DNA of 64,000 nt from Aporrectodea caliginosa (lineage: Eukaryota > Annelida > Clitellata > Crassiclitellata > Lumbricidae), in NCBI GenBank assembly GCA_020284085.1, contig JACEVL010000801.1, positions 192,501 through 256,500 on the forward strand. The letters are read 5' to 3'. The notes beneath the pieces are model-generated. The model made no database searches, was not told the DNA's origin, and saw only the letters and a program-made list of their open reading frames with translations. Made by a program: the position numbers and the translations under genes. Every line of letters starts with the position of its first letter. Position 1 is the first letter of the stretch. Positions 43,734-56,592 of the stretch are shown piece by piece.

Positions 43734-44524
43734 TTTCAATAAAATCAATTCAAAATGGTTTATTTTATACTGCAATGTTCTTTAAGAAAACCGTGTAAAT
43801 AAAACAACTATAATCTCGTTTAATTCAGATTGGAATCCTTGGTTTGTTGCTGGTTTCAATTAAATACATTCCTCGCTGGTTTTTTATTTGGGTCTGTAGA
43901 CATCCACTGAACAAGTCTCAAAGTTCTCACGCTGCAGACACGTTTTCATCGCCATTCTATGGCCATACATTCCGCAGACACACCAATGCCCACGCACAGC
44001 AATACTCACCGGCTTACATACTAATAGTATTTTACAAAGCAAGCAAACCTATAACAGTTAGAGAAAAGAACAGACAAAAATCCGAGTGATTAATAGTCGT
44101 GAACAATCCACTCATACCTTTCAAATGACTTCCTCTCTGCCCAATTCAGTCCTCGAAGCTGCCTCAGGAACCCTAAAAGCGAAAACAGGAAAGCTCATGA
44201 ATAAACATGACCTACGCTGCTTATAATAGATTGCGTCCATTAAGTACAGAGCGAAACCTGAATACGAATGTCGTAACAAATCCCTTTATAAAAACCCGTG
44301 TACATGAAATTATTATTTATAGTTAAGTAATTAACTACGCGCATTACGTTGTTAAAAGAATATAATCAGTATGATCGCTTAATGCGCCTATTATTTAGCA
44401 AAAATAATAATAAAACAACACACCACCATACCAGACTGTTGACAGTGATGTTAAATAGCCTATAGATTCCTAGCTAATAAACAACAACCTATTATAAACA
44501 GGACTGGACACTCCAATGTCGCGT

Positions 44525-44760
44525 GACTAGTTTTTGGGCGATAATAGGGGAACATTAAAAAATGTCTCATATTGTTTACATAACAAATGCATTCGGTTAA
44601 TTATATTTATTAAGGCATATCGATTAATAACTATGTTTGCGAAGTAAAAACCTGTCTGTGGAAATTTAAAACATCGTATTTAATATCAGAAATGAAATTT
44701 GAAGTGGGGCGACATCTGTGCATTGGCTAATAAGCAATGATTACGCCGATCATTAAAACA
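44525..44760. repeat. Dispersed repeat R3, copy 1
   Basis: Shares TAGTTTTTGGGCGATAAT, AATGCATTCGGTTAATTATA-like words and AGTGGGGCGACATCT with 62562-62760. Class unknown. An R1 fragment (TCGTAATCGTAATCTCGAAG) lies at 44926-44970. Confidence 0.6.
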
Positions 44761-45507
44761 TGCAACAGCTGAGCACATTTCATAGAGCAACCAGAAACTT
44801 CAACCCGTATTTCTTTCTATCTTAAAGTATATATACCAGAAAAATTTGGAAATAGGCCAGCAGTTCAATAATTCTGATTACATAAAACTACAAAAGTTAA
44901 TTCACTTAATTCAGGTCGCGTTAAGTCGTAATCGTAATCTCGAAGTCCCAGCTCGAAGCCAAAACAATTTTCTAAGTCACTGGGGCAACTCTATTAACAA
45001 CCATTCGGTCAAAACAAAATCAATGGAAAGGTCGAGGTCAAATTCGAACGATTCCAAGTCGAGATCGCTCAATCAAGGATCAGTCTAGCTTGCGGTGTCT
45101 ATGTAAATGTAGATGCGTTTCAATCCTTTTATATTACCCTTGGCCTGCCAAGTCAGATCAGGCCATATACGGTCGCTATAGAAAAACGGGACCAGTCACA
45201 TTCATCCAGATTCCTCCTCTTCCCCTTACCGTTTCAACTCTAAACACGATCTATCTTAGGCTCCTTAGCCGTCTGACCCCTTTGGATTTTCATCTGGAAC
45301 CCGATTTAACCCCTCGTCTATAGATTATGGTTTGACTGATCGTCTGTGAATAAGCTGGTTCCCGCGAATTATTTTTAGCACTGTATACGACATAAATTTC
45401 GAGATTAATATGATCATACGATTAACGACAAGTGAGGTGGACTCATATGCAATATAATGTCTATGGTTGGACTGGGATCATTTGACGATAAATAAACATC
45501 GGGAAAT

Positions 45508-45618
45508 ATGTCTGCGCCGGAGGCCGATAATTTCTATTTGTACTTATCTAAAAATCCAATACGATTTGAGCCAGTCAGTAGTGTGACTTCAGTATTTTTC
45601 GACGATTCAAACAGACAG
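45508..45618 (+). CDS. RMC1: First coding exon of an RMC1-like gene (MON1-CCZ1 regulator)
   Basis: 37 codons from ATGTCTGCGCCGG to a donor CAGACAG|GTAGCA, phase 0. The peptide NFYLYLSKNPIRFEPVSSV then FFDDSNRQ aligns with the conserved N-terminus of animal RMC1 (C18orf8), in which a Y-Y-L-x-L start is followed by VxxVFFD-x-x-N-[KR]-Q, and the donor falls where the human protein continues VFAVRSGG. RMC1 acts with MON1-CCZ1 as a Rab7 exchange factor on late endosomes and lysosomes. I find no second exon between here and 56.6 kb or beyond REXO4, so the gene is incomplete in this window. It is divergent from the minus-strand membrane protein gene. Confidence 0.7.
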
Positions 45619-45871
45619 GTAGCAAAAAGAAGACATAGTGTAGACAAGTGTTATGTGCTAGATATACCGTCGCCCCTCCACTTTTATAGCGCGTTGCTTG
45701 AGTGAGTAAGTAAGTAAGATAATAGGCCAGATGGAAAGACAGCTGTGACCATTTTACATTATTTTATGCGCATGAATGCCAGCCGAGTAATCCACAAAGA
45801 AATATTGCAAGATGTGTGGCACTGAAACTGTTCTTTTCCTTGTGGAGTGTTCAGTCTATGAATGAGTGGTA

Positions 45872-46280
45872 GTCCATTAATGACGTCACGCTATTTTGGC
45901 CGATTTGTCACACTTCGTCACAAAAGTCCCCCCTTATCTGTCTAAAACGAAACTTCCACATGATAATAAAACATGTTTCAATGCCCATTTATTGTCATTG
46001 TAATAAGTATTTAAAAATCTTATGGTGACAAATATTTAAATAATTAGAAAATTATTAATAATGGTGGTATACATAAAATAATCAAAAAATTATGAAAATT
46101 TTAATACTCAAAATTAGAGCTGTTATTTTAAGATTAAATTGTTGTTAATTGTTAAATTTAATTACACAGACGTGATGTGACGCCCACACTTGGCTGACCC
46201 CCCCCACCCCATGTCACACATCGTCACAAATTTCCGACCCCCTTTTCCTAGGTGCGTGTTCAGTCATTTATGGACGGCTC
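45872..46280. mobile_element. Diverged MITE (GGGGCCGTCC family)
   Basis: The left end reads AGTCCATTAATGACGTCACG and the right end TCATTTATGGACGGCTCCC. The interior shares TTAAATTGTTGTTAATTGTT and CCATGTCACACATCGTCACA with 35445-36366. It lies in what would be intron 1 of the RMC1-like gene. Confidence 0.75.
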
Positions 46281-46377
46281 CCTAGTATTAATTCATAATT
46301 TGTACAACACAAAACCTTATCTGTCTGTTGATCAAAGCAAATGCAATGTAATATGATGTAGGCTATTACTTTAGAGC

Positions 46378-46470
46378 AGTGCTTCCCAAAGTGGTGGTCC
46401 GCAGACCGGTGCCGGTCCGCAGCCCTCAGTTGCCGGTCCGCAAAGTGAGTCAAGAAACTGGTCAAATTGT
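46378..46470. mobile_element. One end of a hAT-like element
   Basis: CAGTGCTTCCCAAAGTGG followed by GTCCGCAGACCGGTGCCGGT resembles hAT-type termini of the CAG..TTCCCAAA class. No matching right end is found before or after the minisatellite, so it is truncated. Confidence 0.4.
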
Positions 46471-46611
46471 CTCGGAATGAAGAATTTGCTATTATATTTG
46501 TAAAAGTCATAACAAAAACACTTATTAGGCTAGCATTTGAAGGGTAAATTGGTCATAGAATTGGGTAAACATGCATTCAAATCGATTTTAATACATATTT
46601 GAGGAATTTTA

Positions 46612-49600
46612 ATTGGGGCAGTGGAGGAGACGGCGACGGCGACGGCAGTGGAGGGGAGACGGCGACGGCAGTGGAGGGGGAGACGGCGACGGCAGTGGAG
46701 GTGAGACGGCGACGGCAGTGGAGGGGAGTGCGACGGCGACAGCAGTGGAGGGAGACGGCGACGGCAGTGGAGGGAGACGGCGACGGCAGTGGAGGTGTGG
46801 TGGCGACGGCAGTGGAGGAGACGGCGACGGCAGTGGAGGTGTGGTGCACGGAGGGGAGACGGCGACGGCAGTGGAGGGGAGACGGCGACGGCAGTGGAGG
46901 TGAGATGGCGACGGCAGTGGAGGCGAGACGGCGACGGCAGTGGAGGTGAGGTGGCGACGGCAGTGGAGGGGAGACGGCGACGGCAGTGGAGGAGAGACGG
47001 CGACGGCAGTGGAGGTGTGGTGGCGACGGCAGTGGAGGGGAGACGGCGACGGCAGTGGAGGTGAGGTGGCGACGGCAGTGGAGGGGAGACGGCGACGGCT
47101 GGAGCGACGGCAGCGGAGGGGAGACGGCGACGGCAGTGGAGGAGTGGAGACTGATCTGGCGGCAGTGGAGGGAGACTGGCGACGGCAGTGGAGGTGTGGT
47201 GGCGACGGCAGTGGAGGGGAGACGGCGACGGCAGTGGAGGGAGACGGCGACGGCAGTGGAGGGAGACGGCGACGGCAGTGGAGGGAGACGGCGACGGCAG
47301 TGGAGGTGAGGTGGCGACGGCAGTGGAGGGGAGACGGCGACGGCAGTGGAGGGGAGACGGCGACGGCAGTGGAGGGGAGACGGCGACGGCAGTGGAGGGG
47401 AGACGACGGAGTGGAGGCAGTGGACGGCAGTGGAGACGGCGACGGCAGTGGAGGAGGAGACGGCGACAGCAGTGGAGGGGAGACGGCGACGGCAGTGAGG
47501 GAGATGGCGACGACAGCGGTGGAGGGGAGACGGCGCAGTGGAGGGAGACGGCGACGGCAGTGGAGGGGAGACGGCGACGGCAGTGGAGGGGAGACGGCGA
47601 CGGCAGTGGAGGGGAGACGGCGACGGCAGTGGAGGTGTGGTGGCGACGGCGGCGACGGCAGTGGAGGGGAGACGGCGACGGCAGTGGAGGGGAGACGGCG
47701 ACGGCAGTGGAGGTGTGGTGGCGACGGCAGTGGAGGGGAGACGGCGACGGCAGTGGAGGGAGACTGGCGACGGCAGTGGAGGTGAGGTGGCGACTGGCAG
47801 TGATGACGGCGACGGCAGTGGGAGACGGCGACTACGGCAGTGGAGGGTGAGGTGGCGACGGCAGTGGAGGGAGACGGCGACTGGCAGTGGGGCAGTGGTG
47901 AGCGACGGCAGTGCAGTGGAGGGAGACTACGACGGCAGTGGAGGGGAGACGGCGACGGCAGTGGAGGGGAGACGGCGACGGCAGTGGAGGGGAGACGGCG
48001 ACGACTGGCAGTGAGGTGGCGACGGCAGTGGAGGAGAGACGGCGACGGCAGTGGAGGGAGACGGCGACGGCAGTGGAGGTGTGGTGGCGACGGCAGTGGA
48101 GGAGACGGCGACGGCAGTGGAGGTGAGACGGCGACGGCAGTGGAGGGGGTGGTGGCGACGGCAGTGGAGGGAGACGTGGATGACTACGGCAGTGGAGAGA
48201 AGACGACGGCAGTGGAGGGATGACTACGAGTGTGGAGGGGAGACGGCGACGGCAGTGGAGCGGTGGAGATGGTAGACGCGACGGCAGTGGAGGTGTGGCG
48301 GCGACGGCAGTGGAGGGGAGACGGCGACGGCAGTGGAGGTGAGACGGCGACGGCAGTGGAGGAGAGACGGCGACGGCAGTGGAGGAGACGGCGACGGCAG
48401 TGGAGGGGAGACGGCGACGGCAGTGGAGGTGGAGACGGCGACGGCAGTGGAGGGAGAGACGGCGACGGCAGTGGAGGTGATCGGCGACGGCAGTGGAGGG
48501 GAGACGGCGACGGCAGTGGAGGAGACGGCGACGGCGAGTGATGAGTGGAGGGATGACGGCGACGGCAGTGGAGGGGAGACGGCGACGGCAGTGGAGGTGA
48601 GACGGCGACGGCAGTGGAGGGGAGACGGCGACGGCAGTGGAGGTGAGACGGCGACGGCAGTGGAGGCTATGGACGGCGACAGCAGTGGAGGGAGACGACG
48701 GCAGTGGAGGGTGACGGCGACGGCAGTGGCGGATGTGAGACGACGACAGTGGCGGAGGGGTGTGGTGGCGACAGCAGTGGAGGGAGACGGCGACGGCAGT
48801 GGAGGGGAGACTATGACGGCAGTGGAGGGGAGACGGCGACGGCAGTGGAGGAGACGGCGACGGCAGTGGAGGTGTGGTGGCGACAGCAGTGGAGGGGAGA
48901 CGGCGACGGCAGTGGAGGGGAGACGGCGACGGCAGTGGGCAGGAGACGGCGACAGTGGCGACGGCGACGGCAGTGACGGCGAGGCAGTGGAGGGAGGACC
49001 ATGCGGCAGTGGAGTGGCGACGGCAGTGGAGGAGACGGCGACGGCAGTGGAGAGGTGACGGCGACGGCAGTGGAGGGGAGACGGCGACGGCAGTGGAGGT
49101 GAGACGGCGACGGCAGTGGAGGGGAGACGGCGACGGCAGTGGAGGGGAGACGGCGACGGCAGTGGAGTGGGATGACGGCAGTGGACGGAGACGGCGACTG
49201 CAGTGGAGGGGAGACGGCGACGGCAGTGGAGGTGGTGGCGACGGCAGTGGAGGGGAGACGGCGACGGCAGTGGAGGGAGACGGCGACGGCAGTGGAGGGA
49301 GGTGGCGACGGCAGTGGAGGGGAGACGGCGACGGCAGTGGAGGGAGACGGCGACGGCAGTGGAGGTGTGGTGGCGACGGCAGTGGAGAAGTGGAGAGACG
49401 GCGACGGCGGCAGTGGAGGTGTGGTGGCGAGTGGAGGAGAGACGGCGACGGCAGTGGAGGAGACGGCGACGGCAGTGGAGGACGATCTACAGTGGCGACT
49501 GACGGCAGTGGAGGGAGACGGCGACGGCAGTGGAGGTGTGGTGGCGACGGCAGTGGAGGGAGACGGCGACGGCAGTGGAGGTGAGACGGCGACGGCAGTG

Positions 49601-52600
49601 GAGGGAGACGGCGACGGCAGTGGAGGGGAGACGGCGACGGCAGTGGAGGGGAGACGGCGACGGCAGTGGAGGGAGGGCAGACGGCGACGGCAGTGGAGGG
49701 AGACGGCGACGGCAGTGGAGGGAGACGGCGACGGCAGTGGAGGGGAGACGGCGACGGCAGTGGAGGGAGACGGCGACGGCAGTGGAGGGGAGACGGCGAC
49801 GGCAGTGGAGGTGAGACGGCGACGGCAGTGGATGGGCGACGGCGAGTGGCGGAGGGGCGACGGCAGTGGAGGTGTGGTGGCGACGGCAGTGGAGGGAGAG
49901 ACGGCGTGGAGTGGAGGAGACGGCGACGGCAGTGGAGGTGTGGTGGCGATGACGGCAGTGGAGGAGAGACAACGACGGCAGTGGAGGGAGGTGGCGACGG
50001 CAGTGGAGGGTGTGACGGCGACGGCAGTGGAGGGAGACGGCGACGGCAGTGGAGGGGAGACGGCGACGGCAGTGGAGGGAGACGGCGACGGCAGTGGAGG
50101 TGGACGACGACGGCAGTGGCGACGGCGAACGACAGTGGAGGGGAGACGACGACGGCAGTGGAGGGAGACGGCGACGGCAGTGGAGGAGGGGAGACGGCGA
50201 CGGCAGTGGAGGTGTGGTGGCGACGGCAGTGGAGGGGAGACGGCGACGGCAGTGGAGGGGAGACGGCGACGGCAGTGGAGGGGAGACGGCGACGGCAGTG
50301 GAGGTGTGGTGGCGACAGCAGTGGAGGTGGAGACGGCGACGGCAGTGGAGGAGACGGCGACGACTGCAGTGGAGGGGAGATGACACGACGGCAGTGGAGG
50401 GGAGACGGCGACGGCAGTGGAGGAGACGGCGACGGCAGTGGACGGCGCAGTGGAGGGGAGGTGGCGACTGCAGTGGAGGGAGTGGCGACGGCAGTGGAGG
50501 GGAGACGGCGACGGCAGTGGAGGGGATCGACGGCGACGGCAGTGGAGGGGAGACGGCGACGGCAGTGGAGGTGTGATGGCGACAGCAGTGGAGGGGAGAC
50601 GGCGACGACAGTGGATGGACGGCGACGGGTGGAGTGGAGGTGTGGAGATGGCGACAGCAGTGGAGGAGGAGATGGCGACGACAGTGGAGGGAGACGGCGA
50701 CGGCAGTGGAGAGGGAGACGGCGACGGCAGTGGAGGGGAGACGGCGACGGCAGTGGAGGGGAGACGGCGACGGCAGTGGAGGTGTGAGTGGCGACGGCAG
50801 TGGAGGCAGTGGAGGCGACGGCAGTGGAGGGGAGACGGCGACGGCAGTGGAGGTGTGGTGGCGACGGCAGTGGAGGGGAGACGGCGACGGCAGTGGAGGG
50901 GAGACGGCGACGGCAGTGGAGGTGTGGTGGCGACGGCAGTGGAGGGGAGACGGCGACGGCAGTGGAGGGGAGACGGCGACGGCAGTGGATGTGTGGTGGC
51001 GACAGCAGTGGAGGGAGACGGCGACGGCAGTGGAGGGTGAGTGGCGACGGCAGTGGAGTGAGTGGAGACGGCGACGGCAGTGGAGGGGAGACGACGGCAG
51101 CGGAGGGAGGTAGTGGAGGGAGGTGGCGACGGCAGTGGAGGGGAGACGGCGACGGCAGTGGAGGGGAGACGGCGACGGCAGTGGAGGGGTGGTGGCGACG
51201 GCAGTGGAGGGGTGACGGCGACGGCAGTGGAGGGAGACGGCGACTGGCGCAGTGGAGGTGGTGGCGACGGCAGTGGAGGTGAGACGGCGACGGCAGTGGA
51301 TGGGAGACGGCGACGGCAGTGGAGGGAGACGGCGTGGTGGGGGAGATCGGCGACGGCAGCAGGAGGTGTGGTGGCGACGGCAGTGGAGGGGAGACGGCGA
51401 CGGCAGTGGAGGGGAGACGGCGACTGGCAGTGGAGGGAGACGGCGACGGCAGTGGAGTGTGTGGTGGCGACGGCAGTGGAGTGAGACGGCGACGGCAGTG
51501 GAGGGGAGACGGCGACGGCAGTGGAGTGAGACGGCGACGGCAGTGGAGGAATGATGGCGACGGCAGTGGAGGGGAGACGGCGACGGCAGTGGAGGGGAGA
51601 CGGCGACGGCAGTGGAGGGGAGACGGCGACGGCAGTGGAGAGACGGCGACGGCAGTGGAGGTGAGACGGCGACGGCAGTGGAGGGGAGACGGCGACGGCA
51701 GTGGAGGAGACGGCGACGGCAGTGGAGGGGAGACGGCGACGGCAGTGGAGGGTGGTGGCGACGGCAGTGAGGTGGAGATGACGGCGACGGTGGAGGGGAG
51801 ACGATAACGACGGCAGTGGAGGGGAGACGGCGACGGCAGTGGAGGGCAAGACGGCGACGGCATGTGGCAGTGGAGCGGCATGGGGAGACGGCGACGGCAG
51901 TGGAGGTGAGACGGCGACGGCAGTGGAGGGGAGACGGCGACAGCAGTGGAGGGAGACGGCGACGGCAGTGGAGGGGAGACGGCGACGGCAGTGGAGTGGA
52001 GAGACGGCGACGGCAGTGGAGGGAGACGCACGACGGCAGTGGAGGGAGGTGGCGACGGCAGTGGAGGGGAGACGGCGACGGTGGAGGCAGTGGCGGCAGC
52101 AGTGGAGGGGAGACGGCGACGGCAGTGGAGGAGACGGCGACGGCAGTGGAGGGAGACGGCGACGGCAGTGGAGGGGAGACGGCGACGGCAGTGGAGGGGA
52201 GACGGCGACGGCAGTGGAGGGAGACGGCGACGGCAGTGGAGGGGTGGTGGCGACGGCAGTGGAGGGGAGACGGCGACGGCAGTGGAGGTGAGACGGCGAC
52301 GGCAGTGGCAGTGGAGGGGAGGTGAGACGGCGACGGCAGTGGAGGGAGACGGCGACGGCAGTGGAGGGGAGACGGCGACGGCAGTGGAGGTGAGTGGCGA
52401 CGGCAGTGGAGGAGAGACGGCGACGGCAGTGGAGGAGGACGAGGCAGTGGAGGGAGGCGGCGACGGCAGTGGAGTGGAGACGGCGACGGCAGTGGAGGGA
52501 GACGGCAGTGGCAGTGGGGGTGACAGCGACGGCAGTGGAGGTGTGGTGGCGACGGCAGTGGAGGAGACGGCGACGGCAGTGGAGGGGAGACGGCGACGGC

Positions 52601-54287
52601 AGTGGAGGTGTGGTGGCGACAAGCAGTGGTGGAGACGGCAGTGGAGGGAGACGGCGACGGCAGTGGAGGTGAGACGGCGACGGCAGTGGAGGGGAGACGG
52701 CGACGGGCAGTGGAGTGGCAGTGGAGGTGTGGTGGCGACGGCAGTGGAGGGGAGACGGCGACGGCAGTGGAGGGAGACGGCGACGGCAGTGGAGGGGAGA
52801 CGGCGACGGCAGTGGAGGGGAGACGGCGACAGCAGTGGAGGGAGACGGCGACGGCAGTGGAGGTGTGGTGGCGACAGCAGTGGAGGGGAGACGGCGACGG
52901 CAGTGGAGGGGAGACGGCGACGGCAGTGGAGGGGAGACGGCGACGGCAGTGGAGGTGTGACGGCGACGGCAGTGGAGGGGAGACGGCGACGGCAGTGGAG
53001 TGTGGTGGCGACGGCAGTGGAGGGGAGACGGCGACGGCAGTGGAGTGAGACGGCGACGGCAGTGGAGGGGAGACGGCGACGGCAGTGGAGGGGGGAGACG
53101 GCGACGGCAGTGGAGGTGTGGTGGCGACAGCAGTGGAGGGAGACGGCGACGGCAGTGGAGGGGAGACGGCGACGGCAGTGGAGGGGAGACGGCGACGGCA
53201 GTGGAGGTGTGAGGCTACGAGTGGTGGTGGTGGCGACTGGCAGTGGAGGGGAGACGGCGACGGCAGTGGAGGGGAGACGGCGACGGCAGTGGAGTGGGGA
53301 GACGGCAGTGGAGGGGAGACGGCGACGGCAGTGGAGGAGTGGTGGCGACGGCAGTGGAGGGAGACGGCGACTGCAGAAGGCAGTGGCGAGGCAGTGGAGG
53401 AGACGGCGACGGCAGTGGAGGTGTGGACGGCGACGGCAGTGGAGTGGAGACGGCGACGGCAGTGGAGGGAGGTGGCGACGGCAGTGGAGTGGGAGACGGC
53501 GACGGCAGTGGAGGGGAGACGGCGACGGCGAGCAGTGGGTGAGACGGCGACGGCAGTGGAGGGAGGTGGCGACGGCAGTGGAGGGAGACGGCGACGGCAG
53601 TGGAGGGGAGACGGCGACGGCAGTGGAGGGGAGACGGCGACGGCAGTGGAGAGTGGTGAGCGACGGCAGTGGAGTGGAGACGGCGACGGCAGTGGAGGGG
53701 AGACGGCGACGGCAGTGGAGGGGAGTGGCGGCGACGGCAGTGGAGGTGTGGTGGCGACGGCAGTGGAGGAGAGACGGCGACGGCAGTGGTGGGGAGACGG
53801 CGACGACAGTGGAGGTGTGGTGGCGATGACAGTGGAGGGGAGACGGCGACGGCAGTGGAGGTGAGAGACGACGGCAGTGGAGGTGTGGTGGCGGCAGTGG
53901 AGGGAGACGGCGACGGCAGTGGATGGGAGACGGCGACGGCAGTGGAGGTGTGGTGGCGACGGCAGTGGAGGAGGAGACGGCGACGGCAGTGGAGGGGAGA
54001 CGGCGACGGCAGTGGTGGTGGGAGACGGCGACGGCAGTGGAGGGGAGACGGCGACGGCAGTGGAGGTGGTGGCGACGGCAGTGGACGGACGGCAGTGGAG
54101 GGGAGACGGCGACGGCAGTGGAGGTGAGACGGCGACGGCAGTGGAGGTGAGACGGCGACGACGGCAGTGGAGGTGAGACGGCGACGGCAGTGGAGGTGGA
54201 GTGGCGACGGCAGTGGAGGTGTGGTGGCGACGGCAGTGGAGGTGTTGTGGCGACGGCAGTGGAGGTGTGGTGGCGACGGCTGTTTGC
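46612..54287. repeat. 7.7-kb CpG-rich minisatellite, ~23-bp unit
   Basis: The unit is GGCGACGGCAGTGGAGG followed by GGAGAC; common variants replace the last six bases by TGAGAC, TGTGGT, GAGAC or AGAC, so unit length is 21-24 bp. Roughly 330 units fill 7.7 kb (length divided by 23). Each unit has two CpG sites, and the plus strand is very T-poor. Stop-free frames occur on both strands, up to 1,616 codons on the minus strand, translating to GDGSGG, ETATAVEG or RRRRQWR on plus and PLPSPSPSTAV or LHCRRRLP on minus. These follow from the unit and are not genes. Point changes such as GACAGC and GACTGC are scattered throughout. Confidence 0.97.
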
Positions 54288-55405
54288 GGTAGTCGTGGTT
54301 GCGGCTTGTAACTAACACGTTTTATGCTATTTTGCACAGAAATGATTTATTAGGCCTAAGCAGCAAAACAATTATAAATTGCAACTATATACTTTTATGT
54401 GAATGCTAAACTGTAAAAAATATATAATAGGTTATATTTTGAATAACTGAAAATTCAAAAAGAAAATGTATAATTGAAACAAATAGTTTCATTTGTCTGG
54501 GGCCCTCCGATATTAATTTTGGGGCTCTAAGCGCGAGCCTAGTGCACCTATAGGCTATACGTAAGCACGCCTCTGGCGGTATCCCAATTGCACATTGTAG
54601 CTCAGACCAACAAAGTAAACTCATCCATGCCTTAGGACTAAGGCCTCCACCGGAGCGCGGACGTCCTAAGGACCTAAACAGATATGGTGTGGAATTGGTC
54701 GAAGATAACCCATGTATAATTAGGATGATTCATTATAATTCATTCACGGTTAGCAGTTGATTGAATAAAGGATATACTCACTTACATGGGATCCGGAGGG
54801 GGGGCAATAGCTAAAAACAAGATCCATATAATGTCAAATGCTTCCAAAAGCGCTGTCGGCTGTTTGGATCTGCGCCAGACCACTTATCGCGAGACACGAG
54901 CGCTGAGGGTGATGTGATATAGGTTGCTTTTGCAGGGCTTTGCAGGCGGTTCGATAAAGCACGTACTTACTTACTTTCTCTCACGCACTTATTTTATTGT
55001 ACATACTTATTTTTGTTTGGAAGATTAAACGTAAATTTATGATCTTTCCTTCAGTGGCCACGAGGAATCTTAGTGATTTGTTAAAGTTTATTGGATTTTG
55101 GTCAATTTACTTATTCGCTGTTGTTAGCAATGAAAAAGAATTGACTTTAAGTTAGAATATTTATTTTTGAGTCATTGTAAGTGTACTTAATTCTGGTTTG
55201 CGTTCGAACAAATTGTTTAATGGAAGTTGTTTTGGGAGCGATAATTGGTGACGTTGTTGTAGCGCATATGTACAGTTATGATGTGCGCCTCTCTGTAGCA
55301 CAACATAATGAATCTTATTCCACTGCTTTAGAAATCTTGTCCTCAGAACTGACAAATAATGCTGACATATGACGCCGTGGTTGCATACATATTAATGAGG
55401 GTAAT
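54288..55405. other. Intergenic, nothing recognised
   Basis: AT-rich DNA with no supported gene. Several short unrelated open frames have no domain. I specifically looked here for RMC1 exon 2 and did not see it. Confidence 0.4.
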
Positions 55406-55573
55406 CCCGTAGTTTAGGTTGCTAAATTATTCTAATGTCTTCAATGCCGTACTTCACGTTGAATGTCCATCATAACTATAATCAATCCCGGTCATTTCAT
55501 CGAGAATTTTTAATCAATCCAGCTTCCATTTCATTTTGACAATATAAAATAATTTAGCAACCTAAACTACGGG
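55406..55573. mobile_element. 168-bp foldback MITE
   Basis: CCCGTAGTTTAGGTTGCTAA and its inverse at 55554-55573 are the ends of perfect 26-bp inverted repeats (55406-55431 and 55548-55573), extended outward by GGTAA/TTACC with mismatches. The interior has no ORF. Confidence 0.7.
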
Positions 55574-56592
55574 TTTACCTAATGTGAGACAACCATTGAA
55601 CCATACTTCTGGTCGGTTGGTTGTTTAATTACTGTTTAACGACGCTGTGTCGTAACATATGATTAGCGTCGCCCTCATCCTTTCTCCAGGGTTGGGACTG
55701 GCACTGCCAATGGCAAAGTTTTCTGATCGAATTACTTGAGAATTTTAATAAGCACAACACAATTATGCTTTCCATCAGTTCTTTAGGTACATAGTATGAT
55801 TTTAATAGCACCATTAATCCATGTGAAAATTAGAATTTCATCAGTTCTTTATTAGTAATTTTAAAGCACCATATCCTTCTGTCTGTCTTTATCACTTATA
55901 ACCCCAATGTCAATTTTGTAGTTAGCACACAGAGTAGATTGCCACATGCATTCACCAGGGTGCGGCCCGAAACCTGAATCCCCGAAATGAATTTCGGCCG
56001 GATCCCCTAAATTGATTTTCTAAGTCTTACCCGAATGAATATAATTAACAAATAAACATGTGAATTGGCAGTATATCGATATACATCAAGGCCACGATCG
56101 GTCTCTGTCATGCTTACAATTTAACTCTGAATAGCTTTCTGGAGTTCGGCCGCTTTCTAGAAAACTGTTTTCACGAAATCGGGCTTTTGTGTATTTTCTG
56201 CGTTTTCAGGTTTCACGGATTCAGGTTGACCCCGTTCACCATACTTAAAAACAATATGGCCACTTCAGATTCTGAGAGAAAGTAAAGCACTGCACTTTAT
56301 CTGACAGACTATCAAATGCATTAGTACTTAATCAGTATCTTACTGATTACCCATGGTGACAGGCACAGTGCCATAAAATTTTCATGACTCGAATTATGCA
56401 TCTGAGTATCATATTACGGTACTGAATCACAGACCTGTTAATCCTCATATAACATGATTTCAGTCGCCTTACATGTGAACAACACGGCTACTCAAGTCTG
56501 CAAAAGAAATGTGTTGATCGATAAAGGCTATACTGTTCTGTGAAACAATCGTAACAGCTGCAACTTTTTAATTTTAATTCTTTCATTTGCAG

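Noticed and set aside
46612..54287. CRISPR-like array of short repeats
   Set aside because: Contiguous repeat units with no unique spacers, in a eukaryotic genome.
46612..54337. Giant open frames (up to 1,616 codons) as a repetitive protein gene
   Set aside because: They follow automatically from a stop-free repeat unit, appear in all frames and both strands, and have no conserved frame, since unit length varies from 21 to 24 bp.
55161..55372. ORFs at 55.16-55.37 kb as the missing RMC1 exons
   Set aside because: Neither strand gives the conserved sequence expected after the first RMC1 exon.
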